8,645 bases of DNA. Origin: CAZDXJ01 sp964509475. Lineage in GTDB: Bacteria > Pseudomonadota > Gammaproteobacteria > Methylococcales > Methylomonadaceae. This document shows positions 1 through 6,199 of this stretch, piece after piece (the first letter of the stretch is position 1; each line of letters opens with the position of its first letter). The translations under genes were made by a program, and so were the position numbers. The notes beneath the pieces were generated by a model that did not search any database, was not told the origin of the DNA, and worked only from the letters and a program-made list of their open reading frames with translations. The stretch is taken from the NCBI GenBank assembly GCA_964509475.1, contig CAZDXJ010000090.1, positions 1 to 8,645 on the forward strand, read 5' to 3'.

Positions 1-1
1 T

Positions 2-22
2 GTAGGTGCGGATTTATCCGCA
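2..22 (+). repeat. REP-type palindrome, copy 1 (GTAG plus hairpin)
   Basis: The site starts with the tetranucleotide GTAG, then has a hairpin with arms TGCGGAT and ATCCGCA around a TT loop. An identical 21-base copy lies at 8285-8305 in the same orientation. A GTAG head followed by a short imperfect palindrome is the layout of REP elements mobilised by RAYT (TnpA-REP) transposases. No such transposase gene is in the window. The identity of the two copies is seen directly; the REP assignment is inferred from structure. Confidence 0.7.
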
Positions 23-108
23 TAGTACAACAAGCCGCACCGGCACCCAAATCATATTTTCTTGACTTAATGGCAGTGAGGCGGCTTGCCGGATGCCCAT
101 CCCCGGGC

Positions 109-181
109 CTGGATTCCAGCCAATCCCTGCCGGAATGACGCGAACCCGCCCGTCATTCCGCTACGGACTGGCGGAATCCAG
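109..181. repeat. Inverted pair of intergenic hairpin repeats
   Basis: Two related units face each other. The left unit (109-140) begins CTGGATTCC and ends GGAATGACG. The right unit (151-181), read on the minus strand, also begins CTGGATTCC and ends GGAATGACG. Each unit is itself a hairpin: ATTCC/GGAAT on the left and ATTCCGC/GCGGAAT on the right. Hairpins of the form CTGGATTCC...GGAATGACG are, from general knowledge, common dispersed intergenic repeats in proteobacteria. No coding function is apparent. Confidence 0.65.
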
Positions 182-228
182 TGACAGGGATGTCATTGAC
201 CGCTTGAAATACCGGGCGTAACTTCTTT

Positions 229-279
229 GGGACGAAAGCCTGCCTGTGCTGCGGCAGACAGGTTTGCCAGAACCGCCCT
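229..279 (+). repeat. Dispersed intergenic repeat R2, left copy
   Basis: This 51-bp stretch starts GGGACGAAAGCCTGCCTG and ends GAACCGCCCT. It aligns with 8192-8238 at the right end of the window, with about 42 of 46 aligned bases identical and a 5-base plus a 1-base gap. The left copy contains a hairpin CCTGT-g-CTG / CAG-ACAGG that is partly lost in the right copy by the deletion. Together with the palindromes at 2-22 and 109-181 it accounts for most of the otherwise gene-free first 350 bp. A weak CAAGG/CCTTG inverted repeat follows at 285-304. Confidence 0.65.
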
Positions 280-350
280 TAGAGCAAGGTCACTTAATGC
301 CTTGTATTTATGGGACTATGGACTTAGGTAGATATTTATGAACACAAATG

Positions 351-427
351 TGGCGCGCCCGAGAGGATTCGAACCTCTGACCTCAGCCTCCGGAGGGCTG
401 CGCTCTATCCAGCTGAGCTACGGGCGC
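351..427 (-). tRNA. tRNA-Arg, anticodon CCG
   Basis: The minus strand gives a complete cloverleaf. The acceptor stem GCGCCCG (427-421) pairs with CGGGCGC (361-355), followed by discriminator G and an encoded CCA (353-351). The D arm is GCTC/GAGC. The anticodon arm has stem CAGCC/GGCTG and loop CTCCGGA, so the anticodon is CCG, which reads the arginine codon CGG. The T arm is AGAGG-TTCGAAT-CCTCT. All four stems pair fully and the sequence closely resembles the E. coli tRNA-Arg(CCG) as I remember it. No Rho-independent terminator is visible downstream. Confidence 0.97.
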
Positions 428-445
428 CTTGACTTGAGAACGGAT

Positions 446-474
446 AGTATAAATGCAAGCGGATAAATTGTCAC
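446..474 (-). promoter_or_regulatory. Sigma70-type promoter of tRNA-Arg
   Basis: On the minus strand there is a -35 box GTGACA (474-469), a 17-base spacer and a -10 box TATACT (451-446). Each box has one mismatch to consensus. The -10 box ends 18 bases before the mature tRNA 5' end, which leaves a short 5' leader for RNase P to remove. The position and near-consensus boxes fit a strongly expressed stable-RNA gene. Confidence 0.75.
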
Positions 475-487
475 CTTGCATTATAAA

Positions 488-516
488 GTGGAACTGTGCT
501 TTTTTAACAATTCCAC
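488..516 (+). other. Possible stem-loop in the phoH leader
   Basis: GTGGAA (488-493) pairs with TTCCAC (511-516). Inside it, after one C/A mismatch, TGT pairs with ACA, leaving a T-rich loop of about 9 bases. It sits between the tRNA promoter and the PIN-PhoH gene. It could be part of that gene's 5' leader or only a chance palindrome, and there is no T tract after it. I see no convincing sigma70 promoter for phoH in this gap. Confidence 0.25.
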
Positions 517-558
517 ACAATACTTAAATCAGACAGAGTCTTTACTATCGGCGATTTT

Positions 559-2037
559 ATGCGTAAGGTAGAATTCATTACTCAGGTTGAGCAGACTGTA
601 ACAAGAAATACAAAATTATTTATGAATAAAAAAAACACGCCTCATAAAAAGCTGTTTGTTTTGGATACCAATGTATTGATGCATGATCCGACGGCACTTT
701 TCCGTTTTCAGGAACATGATATTTTCATCCCGATGATTGTCCTGGAAGAACTCGACCATGCCAAAAAAGGCCTGTCTGAAATCGCCCGCAATGTCAGGCA
801 GGTCAGCCGTTTTCTCGATGAATTGATCGGCGGCGCTGATCAGAAAACCATAACTGACGGTATTCCTTTGTCCCGCATCGAGCATTCCCCGCAAACCAAT
901 GCGACGTTCAATGGCCGTTTATTTTTTCAAACCCGGCCTGTGTCCTCGTTTTTGCCGGAAAATTTACCCGGACAAATTGCCGACAATTCCATACTCAATA
1001 TTGTCCTGGCTTTGACCCAGGAATTACCGGAAAGACGTATTATTCTGGTATCGAAAGATATCAATATGCGCATTAAGGCCACAGCCCTGCAACTGTGTGC
1101 CGAAGAATATTACAACGATCAAACTCTGGATGATATCGATTTACTTTATAGCGGCTGTGCCGCTTTGCCGGATGATTTTTGGGAAAAACATGGCCATACA
1201 ATGGAATCCTGGAAAAAACAGGATCGGACATTCTATAAGTTAAACGATCCAGCCGTTTCCCAGTGGTACCCTAACCAATACCTGTATATGGAAAATGATT
1301 CCAATTTCGAAGCCATTGTGCGTAGTCTGGAAGGCAATACAGCGGTACTGGAACTGGCGAAAAACTATCGCAGCGCCCACAACAATATCTGGGGAATCCA
1401 GGCAAAAAACCGCGAACAAAATTTTGCATTCAATGTTCTGCTCGATCCGGAAATTGATTTTGTAACCTTGCTGGGTACTGCCGGTACCGGTAAAACCTTG
1501 CTTACTCTGGCTGCAGGGCTGGATATGACCCTGGAAAACAAGACTTACCAGGAAATTATCATGACCCGGGAAACTATTCCGGTCGGTGAAGACATCGGTT
1601 TTTTACCGGGTTCCGAAGAAGAAAAAATGGCGCCGTGGATGGGGGCTTTGCTCGATAACCTGGAATTATTGAGCAACCAGATAAAAGACAGCGACTGGGA
1701 ACAACAGACAACCAGCAATGTATTGATGAACCGGATAAAAATCCGTTCTTTGAATTTTATGCGTGGCCGGACTTTTCTCAACCGTTATCTGATCATAGAC
1801 GAAGCCCAGAATCTGACTGCAAAACAGATGAAAACATTGATTACCCGGGCAGGCCCCGGCACCAAAGTCATCTGTATAGGCAATCTGGCACAAATTGACA
1901 GCCCTTATCTGACGCCAACAACATCCGGATTGACTTACATTGTTGATCGCTTCAAATCCTGGCCACATGGTGCGCATATCACATTGAAACGTGGTGAGCG
2001 ATCCCGGCTGGCGGATTATGCTTCCGAAATTCTGTAG
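559..2037 (+). CDS. PIN-PhoH fusion protein (PhoH-like ATPase with N-terminal PIN domain)
   Basis: Two domains are visible. Residues about 31-175 form a PIN nuclease-like domain with acidic residues in the expected places: D36 in VLDTNVLMHD, E64/D66 in EELD, D142 in ADNS and D167 in SKDINM. Residues about 275-492 form a PhoH ATPase with Walker A GTAGTGKT (306-313), Walker B LIIDEAQN (411-418, D414/E415) and a terminal GERS (479-482). PIN-PhoH proteins are thought to be ATP-dependent RNA-processing enzymes, cytoplasmic, with poorly known substrates. The fused PIN domain separates this protein from the shorter YbeZ-type PhoH. The start is uncertain. ATG 559 gives 492 residues, but ATG 622 (471 residues) begins just before the conserved KLFVLDTNVL segment, and the 21 extra codons look unlike the rest of the gene. 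Neither start has a good Shine-Dalgarno sequence. The gene converges on perM with a 2-bp gap. Confidence 0.93.
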   Translation: MRKVEFITQVEQTVTRNTKLFMNKKNTPHKKLFVLDTNVLMHDPTALFRFQEHDIFIPMIVLEELDHAKKGLSEIARNVRQVSRFLDELIGGADQKTITDGIPLSRIEHSPQTNATFNGRLFFQTRPVSSFLPENLPGQIADNSILNIVLALTQELPERRIILVSKDINMRIKATALQLCAEEYYNDQTLDDIDLLYSGCAALPDDFWEKHGHTMESWKKQDRTFYKLNDPAVSQWYPNQYLYMENDSNFEAIVRSLEGNTAVLELAKNYRSAHNNIWGIQAKNREQNFAFNVLLDPEIDFVTLLGTAGTGKTLLTLAAGLDMTLENKTYQEIIMTRETIPVGEDIGFLPGSEEEKMAPWMGALLDNLELLSNQIKDSDWEQQTTSNVLMNRIKIRSLNFMRGRTFLNRYLIIDEAQNLTAKQMKTLITRAGPGTKVICIGNLAQIDSPYLTPTTSGLTYIVDRFKSWPHGAHITLKRGERSRLADYASEIL

Positions 2038-2039
2038 CC

Positions 2040-3137
2040 TTAAAAGGAAGCGCCATAACGTTTTGCGCTGCTTCTTGGCCACGCATTCAAAACGGCTTTG
2101 ACCAGTGTCGCCAGGGGAATTGCAAAAAATACCCCCCAAAATCCCCACAACCCACCAAACAGTAAAATTGCGACAATAATTGCGATGGGGTGTAAATTAA
2201 CCGCTTCAGAAAACAGCAGTGGCACCAATACCGCACCGTCAATCGTTTGAATAACCGCATACGCTATTGAAATATAAACAAATTCATCACCCATACCCCA
2301 CTGAAACCAGGCTACCCCAAGTACCGGAAAAGTCACCAATGTCGCACCGACATAAGGAATAATGACCTGCAAGCCCATCAATACCGCCAGCAACATCGCA
2401 TAATTTATCGCCATTGCCGAAAACGTAATGTAACTGGCTATCCACAAAATCAATATTTCCACCAATTTACCACGCACATAGTTACCGATTTGCTCATCCA
2501 CTTCACGCCAGACATACAAGGACAAAACCCGGTCTTTGGGCAAAAATTGAGCCGTCCAGGTCATCAGATCATCTTTGTCCTTCAACAAAAAAAACACCAG
2601 CATGGGTACCAGTACCAAATACACCATAATGGTAATCAAGCCAACAACCGATGCGGCCGATACGGTCAACAAATCCTGACTGTAATTCAATAAACTTTCC
2701 TGCATGGAAAACAGAATTGTCCGAATCTTGTTTTCCGAAATAAATTGGGGATACATTTCCGGTAAGCGCATCACCAATACCTGGGCGCTTTTTAGCATAT
2801 CGGGAATATGATTGAGCAATTGTATGGATTGTTCATAAATAACCGGCAGCAAAACAAAGAGCAGATAAGCAAACGCAGTCAAAAATCCTGTATAAACCAG
2901 CAATACGGCCGGTAAGCGGGGAATATTGTGGCTTTCCGCCTTGGCGATAATACCTTCCAGCAAATAAGCCAAAACGATGGAGATGAATACCGGCATCAAT
3001 AAATCTGCCAGATAATAAATCAATAAATAACCAACAATCAGAATGATGGCTAACGCCAGTGCCTGAGAATCGGGTAAAATTCGTTTTACCCAATCCTTTA
3101 TAAAGTGAAAACTGGAAAAATCCGCTTGATCGCTCAT
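2040..3137 (-). CDS. AI-2E / PerM family membrane transporter
   Basis: This 365-residue protein is strongly hydrophobic, with segments near residues 25-60, 75-100, 160-186, 222-277 and 285-348, consistent with the roughly eight-helix AI-2E transporter family in the inner membrane. Family hallmarks are the GLQVIIPYVGATLVTFP segment (255-271) and the C-terminal FGGLWGFWGVFFAIPLATL (327-345). Between about 100 and 160 lies a soluble amphipathic region, also typical. Family members export or import quite different solutes (for example AI-2 or Na+/H+ exchange), so the substrate cannot be read from sequence. It is the last gene of the minus-strand cluster, 35 bp after the rhodanese stop. No clear Shine-Dalgarno precedes ATG 3137. 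A 7-codon ORF overlaps the start (see 3134-3157). E. coli PerM is the similar-sized reference, but I do not assign the symbol. Confidence 0.92.
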   Translation of the reverse strand: MSDQADFSSFHFIKDWVKRILPDSQALALAIILIVGYLLIYYLADLLMPVFISIVLAYLLEGIIAKAESHNIPRLPAVLLVYTGFLTAFAYLLFVLLPVIYEQSIQLLNHIPDMLKSAQVLVMRLPEMYPQFISENKIRTILFSMQESLLNYSQDLLTVSAASVVGLITIMVYLVLVPMLVFFLLKDKDDLMTWTAQFLPKDRVLSLYVWREVDEQIGNYVRGKLVEILILWIASYITFSAMAINYAMLLAVLMGLQVIIPYVGATLVTFPVLGVAWFQWGMGDEFVYISIAYAVIQTIDGAVLVPLLFSEAVNLHPIAIIVAILLFGGLWGFWGVFFAIPLATLVKAVLNAWPRSSAKRYGASF

Positions 3138-3157
3138 GGTTCAATAAAGTCGCTCAT
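3134..3157 (-). other. Seven-codon mini-ORF overlapping the perM-like start
   Basis: On the minus strand ATG 3157 opens a reading frame MSDFIEP and ends in a TGA that shares four bases (ATGA) with the start of the PerM-family gene. The 8-base word ATGAGCGA occurs at both starts, and TATTGAAC precedes both. The region therefore looks like a small duplication of the start region. It could give translational coupling, be an alternative start remnant, or mean nothing. No Shine-Dalgarno is evident at either ATG. Confidence 0.3.
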
Positions 3158-3172
3158 ACGTTATTGTAATGT

Positions 3173-3499
3173 TCAATATCTTGGAACATCCGGATCACAT
3201 AAACAGGACCAGGCATCAATACCGCCCTGTAAATTAAAAACATTTGCAAAACCATTACGGGCTAAAAAGTCCGCAACCAACCCGCTGCGTATACCATGAT
3301 GGCAGATAACAACAATAGCTTGTTGCTTGTCCAATGTAGCCATGTTTTCCGGAATTTCTTGCATTGGAATCAAGACACTGCCTTCTATACGCGCTCGCTC
3401 ATATTCATAAACTTCCCGGACATCCAGTAAAAACAAGGCCTCTGTTTTTTTCGACAGCCATTCCTGCAACTTGCCGGGGGCGAGTTGTTGTACACTCAT
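3173..3499 (-). CDS. Single-domain rhodanese-like sulfurtransferase
   Basis: This small cytoplasmic protein of 108 residues is one rhodanese domain. It has LLDVREVYEY (24-33), the active-site loop CHHGIRS with catalytic Cys66, and GGIDAW (92-97), ending in DPDVPRY, a tail common in this family. Such proteins carry a persulfide on the loop cysteine and pass sulfur to acceptors. The physiological acceptor here is unknown. I chose ATG 3499; a TTG three codons upstream (3508) overlaps the aminotransferase stop codon and has no usable ribosome site. The gene starts 5 bp after the aminotransferase stop, so the two are almost certainly co-transcribed. Confidence 0.93.
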   Translation of the reverse strand: MSVQQLAPGKLQEWLSKKTEALFLLDVREVYEYERARIEGSVLIPMQEIPENMATLDKQQAIVVICHHGIRSGLVADFLARNGFANVFNLQGGIDAWSCLCDPDVPRY

Positions 3500-3504
3500 G
3501 ATAT

Positions 3505-4674
3505 TCAACCCATGTTATCGACAAACCGGTTTATTCTTTCCATACCCTGGCGTAGACCTTGCATCGATGTTGTGTAAGCGAAACGTATAAACCGATCCGG
3601 TTGATTTTGACCAAAATCCTTGCCCGGTGTCACGGCCACGCCGGCCTGCTCCAATAAATCGCGGGCAAATTGGAAACTGTCGTCAGAAAATTGGCTGCAA
3701 TTGGCATAAATATAAAAAGCGCCTTCCGGCCTCGTTTTTATATCAAAACCGGTTTTTTGCAGCTGCGCAAACAAAAATTCACCGCGCTCGGCAAATTGCT
3801 CCCGTCTGCGTTCCAATTCTACTATATTGTCTTCATCAAAAGCGGACAATGCCGCGTATTGAGCAATGCTGGATGTGGATATAAAAACATTTTGCGCCAA
3901 TTTTTCAATCGTATCGCAATAGGCTTCCGGAACGACCAACCACCCGATGCGCCAACCGGTCATGCCAAAATATTTGGAAAAACTGTTAATGACAAAAGCC
4001 TGATCGCTAAATTGCAACGCGCTTTGAGCCGCCCGGCCATAAACCAGGCCATGATAAATTTCATCCGAGTAGAAAACGCCACCCAGGCGCTCACAACGCG
4101 CTATCGCTTGCTGCAAAGCTTTGGCGCTAATGAGACTACCGGCCGGATTTGAAGGCGAAGCGATCAATACCGCTTGCGTTGTATCCGACCAATGCCGCTC
4201 AATCAATTCTGCGTTGAGTTGATAATCACTCTGTTCATTCACCGGCACCAGCAAAGGCTGTCCTCCGAAAAGATGAATAAAATTACGATTACACGGATAG
4301 CAGGGATCAGCCAGCATCACACGCCCCCCGGGATTCAAGGTGGCGGCAAACGCCAGTAAAAACGCTCCCGATGCGCCCGGCGTTATAAATATACGTTCCT
4401 TTGCCACATAAACCCCGTAACTTTGGGCATAATAATCCGCTATTTTCTGACGCAGTTCCGGCAAACCGGCGGCGGGCATATATTTAATCCCTCCACCTTC
4501 AATACAACGGCTACCTGCATGAATGACAGGAGCCGGCGTGGGAAAATCGGGCTCGCCAATTTCCATATGCACAATATCCCTGCCCTCTTTTTCCAGCTCC
4601 CTGACCCTTTGCAATAACGCCATCACATAAAAGGGTGTTATATCTTGTATTCTGTCCGCTATATGAACTACCAT
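3505..4674 (-). CDS. PLP-dependent class I/II aminotransferase
   Basis: This is a fold-type I aminotransferase of 389 residues from ATG 4674. Numbering from that start, it has the PLP-phosphate turn GASGAF (100-105), the Asn of SPSNPAG (N176), Asp and Tyr of SDEIYHG (D204, Y207), the Schiff-base lysine in NSFSKYFGMTGWRIGW (K234) and the substrate-carboxylate arginine in RFIRFAY (R364). These residues place it in the aspartate/alanine aminotransferase superfamily (COG0436 type). The amino donor and acceptor cannot be decided from sequence. A TTG start at 4719 would add 15 residues, but its AAGG is too close, and family N-termini usually begin near IADRIQDITPFYVM. It heads a cluster with the rhodanese and PerM-family genes. 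Confidence 0.93.
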   Translation of the reverse strand: MVVHIADRIQDITPFYVMALLQRVRELEKEGRDIVHMEIGEPDFPTPAPVIHAGSRCIEGGGIKYMPAAGLPELRQKIADYYAQSYGVYVAKERIFITPGASGAFLLAFAATLNPGGRVMLADPCYPCNRNFIHLFGGQPLLVPVNEQSDYQLNAELIERHWSDTTQAVLIASPSNPAGSLISAKALQQAIARCERLGGVFYSDEIYHGLVYGRAAQSALQFSDQAFVINSFSKYFGMTGWRIGWLVVPEAYCDTIEKLAQNVFISTSSIAQYAALSAFDEDNIVELERRREQFAERGEFLFAQLQKTGFDIKTRPEGAFYIYANCSQFSDDSFQFARDLLEQAGVAVTPGKDFGQNQPDRFIRFAYTTSMQGLRQGMERINRFVDNMG

Positions 4675-4747
4675 GGATCCGATCTCTACCTTGTCAAACT
4701 CAATACCACTGTCAATCAAACCTTGATGGATACAAAAATTTGAAAAA

Positions 4748-4775
4748 ATAATAATAAACCTTGCGTAGAATACAA
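4748..4775 (-). promoter_or_regulatory. Candidate promoter of the aminotransferase-rhodanese-PerM cluster
   Basis: On the minus strand TTGTAT (4775-4770), a 16-base spacer and TATTAT (4753-4748) resemble sigma70 -35 and -10 boxes. The -10 box lies 73 bases before ATG 4674. The area (4728-4800) is very AT-rich and separates divergent genes, so a promoter is expected here, but chance matches are easy in such sequence. I found no equally good candidate for dksA on the other strand. Confidence 0.35.
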
Positions 4776-4813
4776 GATTCTGAAAAAATGCGCCTTTTTT
4801 ATTGATCTGTGTT

Positions 4814-4818
4814 AGGAG
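4814..4818 (+). promoter_or_regulatory. Shine-Dalgarno AGGAG fixing the dksA start
   Basis: AGGAG stands 7 bases before ATG 4826 and only 3 bases before an out-of-frame ATG at 4822, which opens a 4-codon frame ending in TAA. Spacing favours 4826 as the dksA start. Confidence 0.75.
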
Positions 4819-4825
4819 TTAATGG

Positions 4826-5257
4826 ATGACCGATAATTCTAAAACTGGAACGCCCTTCAGTTTTACACCCTATAATAAACAACCGGGTGAAGAATATATG
4901 AACGAGTCTCAGCTTGAACATTTCAGGAATATTTTAAATGCCTGGAAAGAGGGGTTGATGGAGGAAGTCGATCGGACTGTACATCATATGCAGGATGATG
5001 CGGCTAATTTTCCAGACCCAAATGATCGAGCAACTCAAGAGTCGGAATTCAGCCTGGAACTGCGTACACGCGACCGGGAAAGAAAACTCATTAAAAAAAT
5101 TGATGAGGCGCTGAAAGAGATCGATTCCGGTGATTACGGCTATTGTGAATCCTGTGGTGTTGAAATCGGCCTGCGCCGTTTGGAAGCCCGACCCACCGCG
5201 ACACTTTGCATTGACTGCAAGACACTGGATGAAATTCGTGAAAAACAAATGAGTTAA
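4826..5257 (+). CDS. dksA: RNA polymerase-binding transcription factor DksA
   Basis: DksA binds the RNA polymerase secondary channel and, with ppGpp, adjusts transcription of rRNA, tRNA and amino-acid biosynthesis genes. This 143-residue protein has the conserved PGEEYMNESQLEHF entry, a long helical hairpin with the tip motif DPNDRATQ (acidic D64 and D67, matching the two tip aspartates needed for activity), the segment RDRERKLIKKI, and a zinc finger with C107, C110, C128 and C131 (CESC and CIDC). The match to E. coli DksA is very close from residue 20 to the end; the first 19 residues differ, as usual. It is divergent from the aminotransferase gene and followed after 10 bp by gluQ. Confidence 0.98.
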   Translation: MTDNSKTGTPFSFTPYNKQPGEEYMNESQLEHFRNILNAWKEGLMEEVDRTVHHMQDDAANFPDPNDRATQESEFSLELRTRDRERKLIKKIDEALKEIDSGDYGYCESCGVEIGLRRLEARPTATLCIDCKTLDEIREKQMS

Positions 5258-5267
5258 AATCGCCCCG

Positions 5268-6152
5268 ATTAACCAGCAAACTTATACCGGCCGGTTTGCA
5301 CCGTCACCAACCGGCCCTTTACATTTTGGCTCTCTATTTGCCGCCCTGGCCAGTTTTTTACAAGCCCGTTCGCAACAAGGCCGGTGGCTTCTGCGCATTG
5401 ACGATCTGGACAAACAACGCAATGTTTCCGGCGCCGATAAAGAAATCATCAAAACCCTGGAAACATTTGGCCTGTTCTGGGATGACGCCGTTTTTTATCA
5501 AAGTCAGCAGCTTGAAGCCTATCAAGCTGCCCTTGATGAACTGCAGCAAAGCGGGATTTTATACCGTTGTATCTGTTCAAGAAAAAAACTGAAGGCCCTG
5601 GGTTGTACTCTCTATCCGGGTCTGTGCAAAAACAAAACCATAACCCCGGACACAGAACACGCCTTACGCATTAAAACACCCGACCAATCCCTGACTTTCC
5701 ACGACAGGCTGCAAGGCTGGATACAACAAAATCTGGCTCGGGACATCGGCGATTTTATTGTCAAAAGAAAAGATGGCATTATCGCCTATCAACTGGCTGT
5801 CGTCGTGGATGATTACCAACAACGGATCAGCCAGGTCGTTCGCGGTGCCGATCTGCTTCAATCCACATTGAAACAGATATATTTGCAACGGCAGCTCGGT
5901 TACACGACACCCGAATACATGCATACTCCAATCATTACTGATACATCCGGCCTGAAGCTGAGCAAACAAACCTTTGCCCGCGCCGTGGATTGCAGACACC
6001 CAGGAAAAACCCTGCTTCAGCTTCTACGCTATCTGGGACAAAATCCGCCAAACGAACTTGACCGTTACCCGGTCAACGAAATATTATCCTGGGCAATTAC
6101 CCACTGGAAGCCGGAAGCGCTGACAAAAATTGATACAATTCACCAGAATTGA
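5268..6152 (+). CDS. gluQ: Glutamyl-Q tRNA(Asp) synthetase, probable ATT start
   Basis: GluQ attaches glutamate to queuosine in the anticodon of tRNA-Asp and resembles the catalytic half of glutamyl-tRNA synthetase. It lacks the anticodon-binding domain, which fits the 294 codons here. Visible motifs are GRFAPSPTGPLHFGS (8-22, HIGH-type), zinc ligands C101, C103, Y116 and C120, AVVVDDYQQ and VVRGADLL, and KLSK (230-233, KMSKS-type). The frame is open from 5253 to the stop at 6150-6152. No ATG, GTG or TTG occurs in frame before GTG 5805, which lies past half of the enzyme. Aligning to E. coli GluQ as I recall it, the initiator falls on ATT 5268, and C101/C103 then carry the same numbers. ATC 5259 is an alternative. 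There is no clear Shine-Dalgarno, so translation may be coupled to the dksA stop 10 bp upstream. A sequencing error cannot be excluded. Confidence 0.9.
   Translation: MNQQTYTGRFAPSPTGPLHFGSLFAALASFLQARSQQGRWLLRIDDLDKQRNVSGADKEIIKTLETFGLFWDDAVFYQSQQLEAYQAALDELQQSGILYRCICSRKKLKALGCTLYPGLCKNKTITPDTEHALRIKTPDQSLTFHDRLQGWIQQNLARDIGDFIVKRKDGIIAYQLAVVVDDYQQRISQVVRGADLLQSTLKQIYLQRQLGYTTPEYMHTPIITDTSGLKLSKQTFARAVDCRHPGKTLLQLLRYLGQNPPNELDRYPVNEILSWAITHWKPEALTKIDTIHQN
5289..5316 (+). other. GC-rich stem-loop at the start of gluQ
   Basis: GGCCGGT (5289-5295) pairs perfectly with ACCGGCC (5310-5316) across a 14-base loop, and is followed by CTTTACATTTT. A competing self-palindrome ACCGGCCGGT covers 5286-5295. 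It lies 21 bases after the probable ATT start. In E. coli a terminator between dksA and gluQ limits gluQ expression; this hairpin could do the same inside the coding region. The bases also encode the conserved GRFAPSPTG, so the palindrome may be a by-product. Confidence 0.35.
6136..6151 (+). other. Small perfect hairpin at the gluQ stop
   Basis: CAATTC (6136-6141) and GAATTG (6146-6151) form a 6-bp stem with loop ACCA, ending within the gluQ stop codon. The stem is AT-rich and no T run follows, so it is a weak terminator candidate at best. It could equally be an operator for acs, 48 bp upstream of its start. The rest of the 47-bp gap shows only a second weak AACAA/TTGTT hairpin. Confidence 0.25.
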
Positions 6153-6199
6153 ATTATGTGTTTATGAACAAACTTCTGCTTGTTATCTAAGGAACTGAC

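Noticed and set aside
184..193. ACAGGGATGT shared between 184-193 and 8591-8600
   Set aside because: A 10-base match is expected many times by chance in 8.6 kb; flanking bases do not extend it.
351..427. tRNA-Arg as an integration (att) site for a mobile island
   Set aside because: No duplicated 3' tRNA segment, integrase or phage gene is present in the window.
559..2037. PIN domain of the PhoH protein as a VapC-type toxin with an antitoxin
   Set aside because: No small antitoxin gene lies upstream. The fused PIN-PhoH architecture is a stand-alone housekeeping type.
5296..5592. 98-codon ATG-initiated frame overlapping gluQ
   Set aside because: It is a different frame from the one that encodes the GluQ motifs and shows no family similarity; it is a shadow.
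5805..6152. A short gene starting at GTG 5805
   Set aside because: It is only the C-terminal part of gluQ. The same frame continues upstream without a stop and carries the HIGH-type and zinc motifs.
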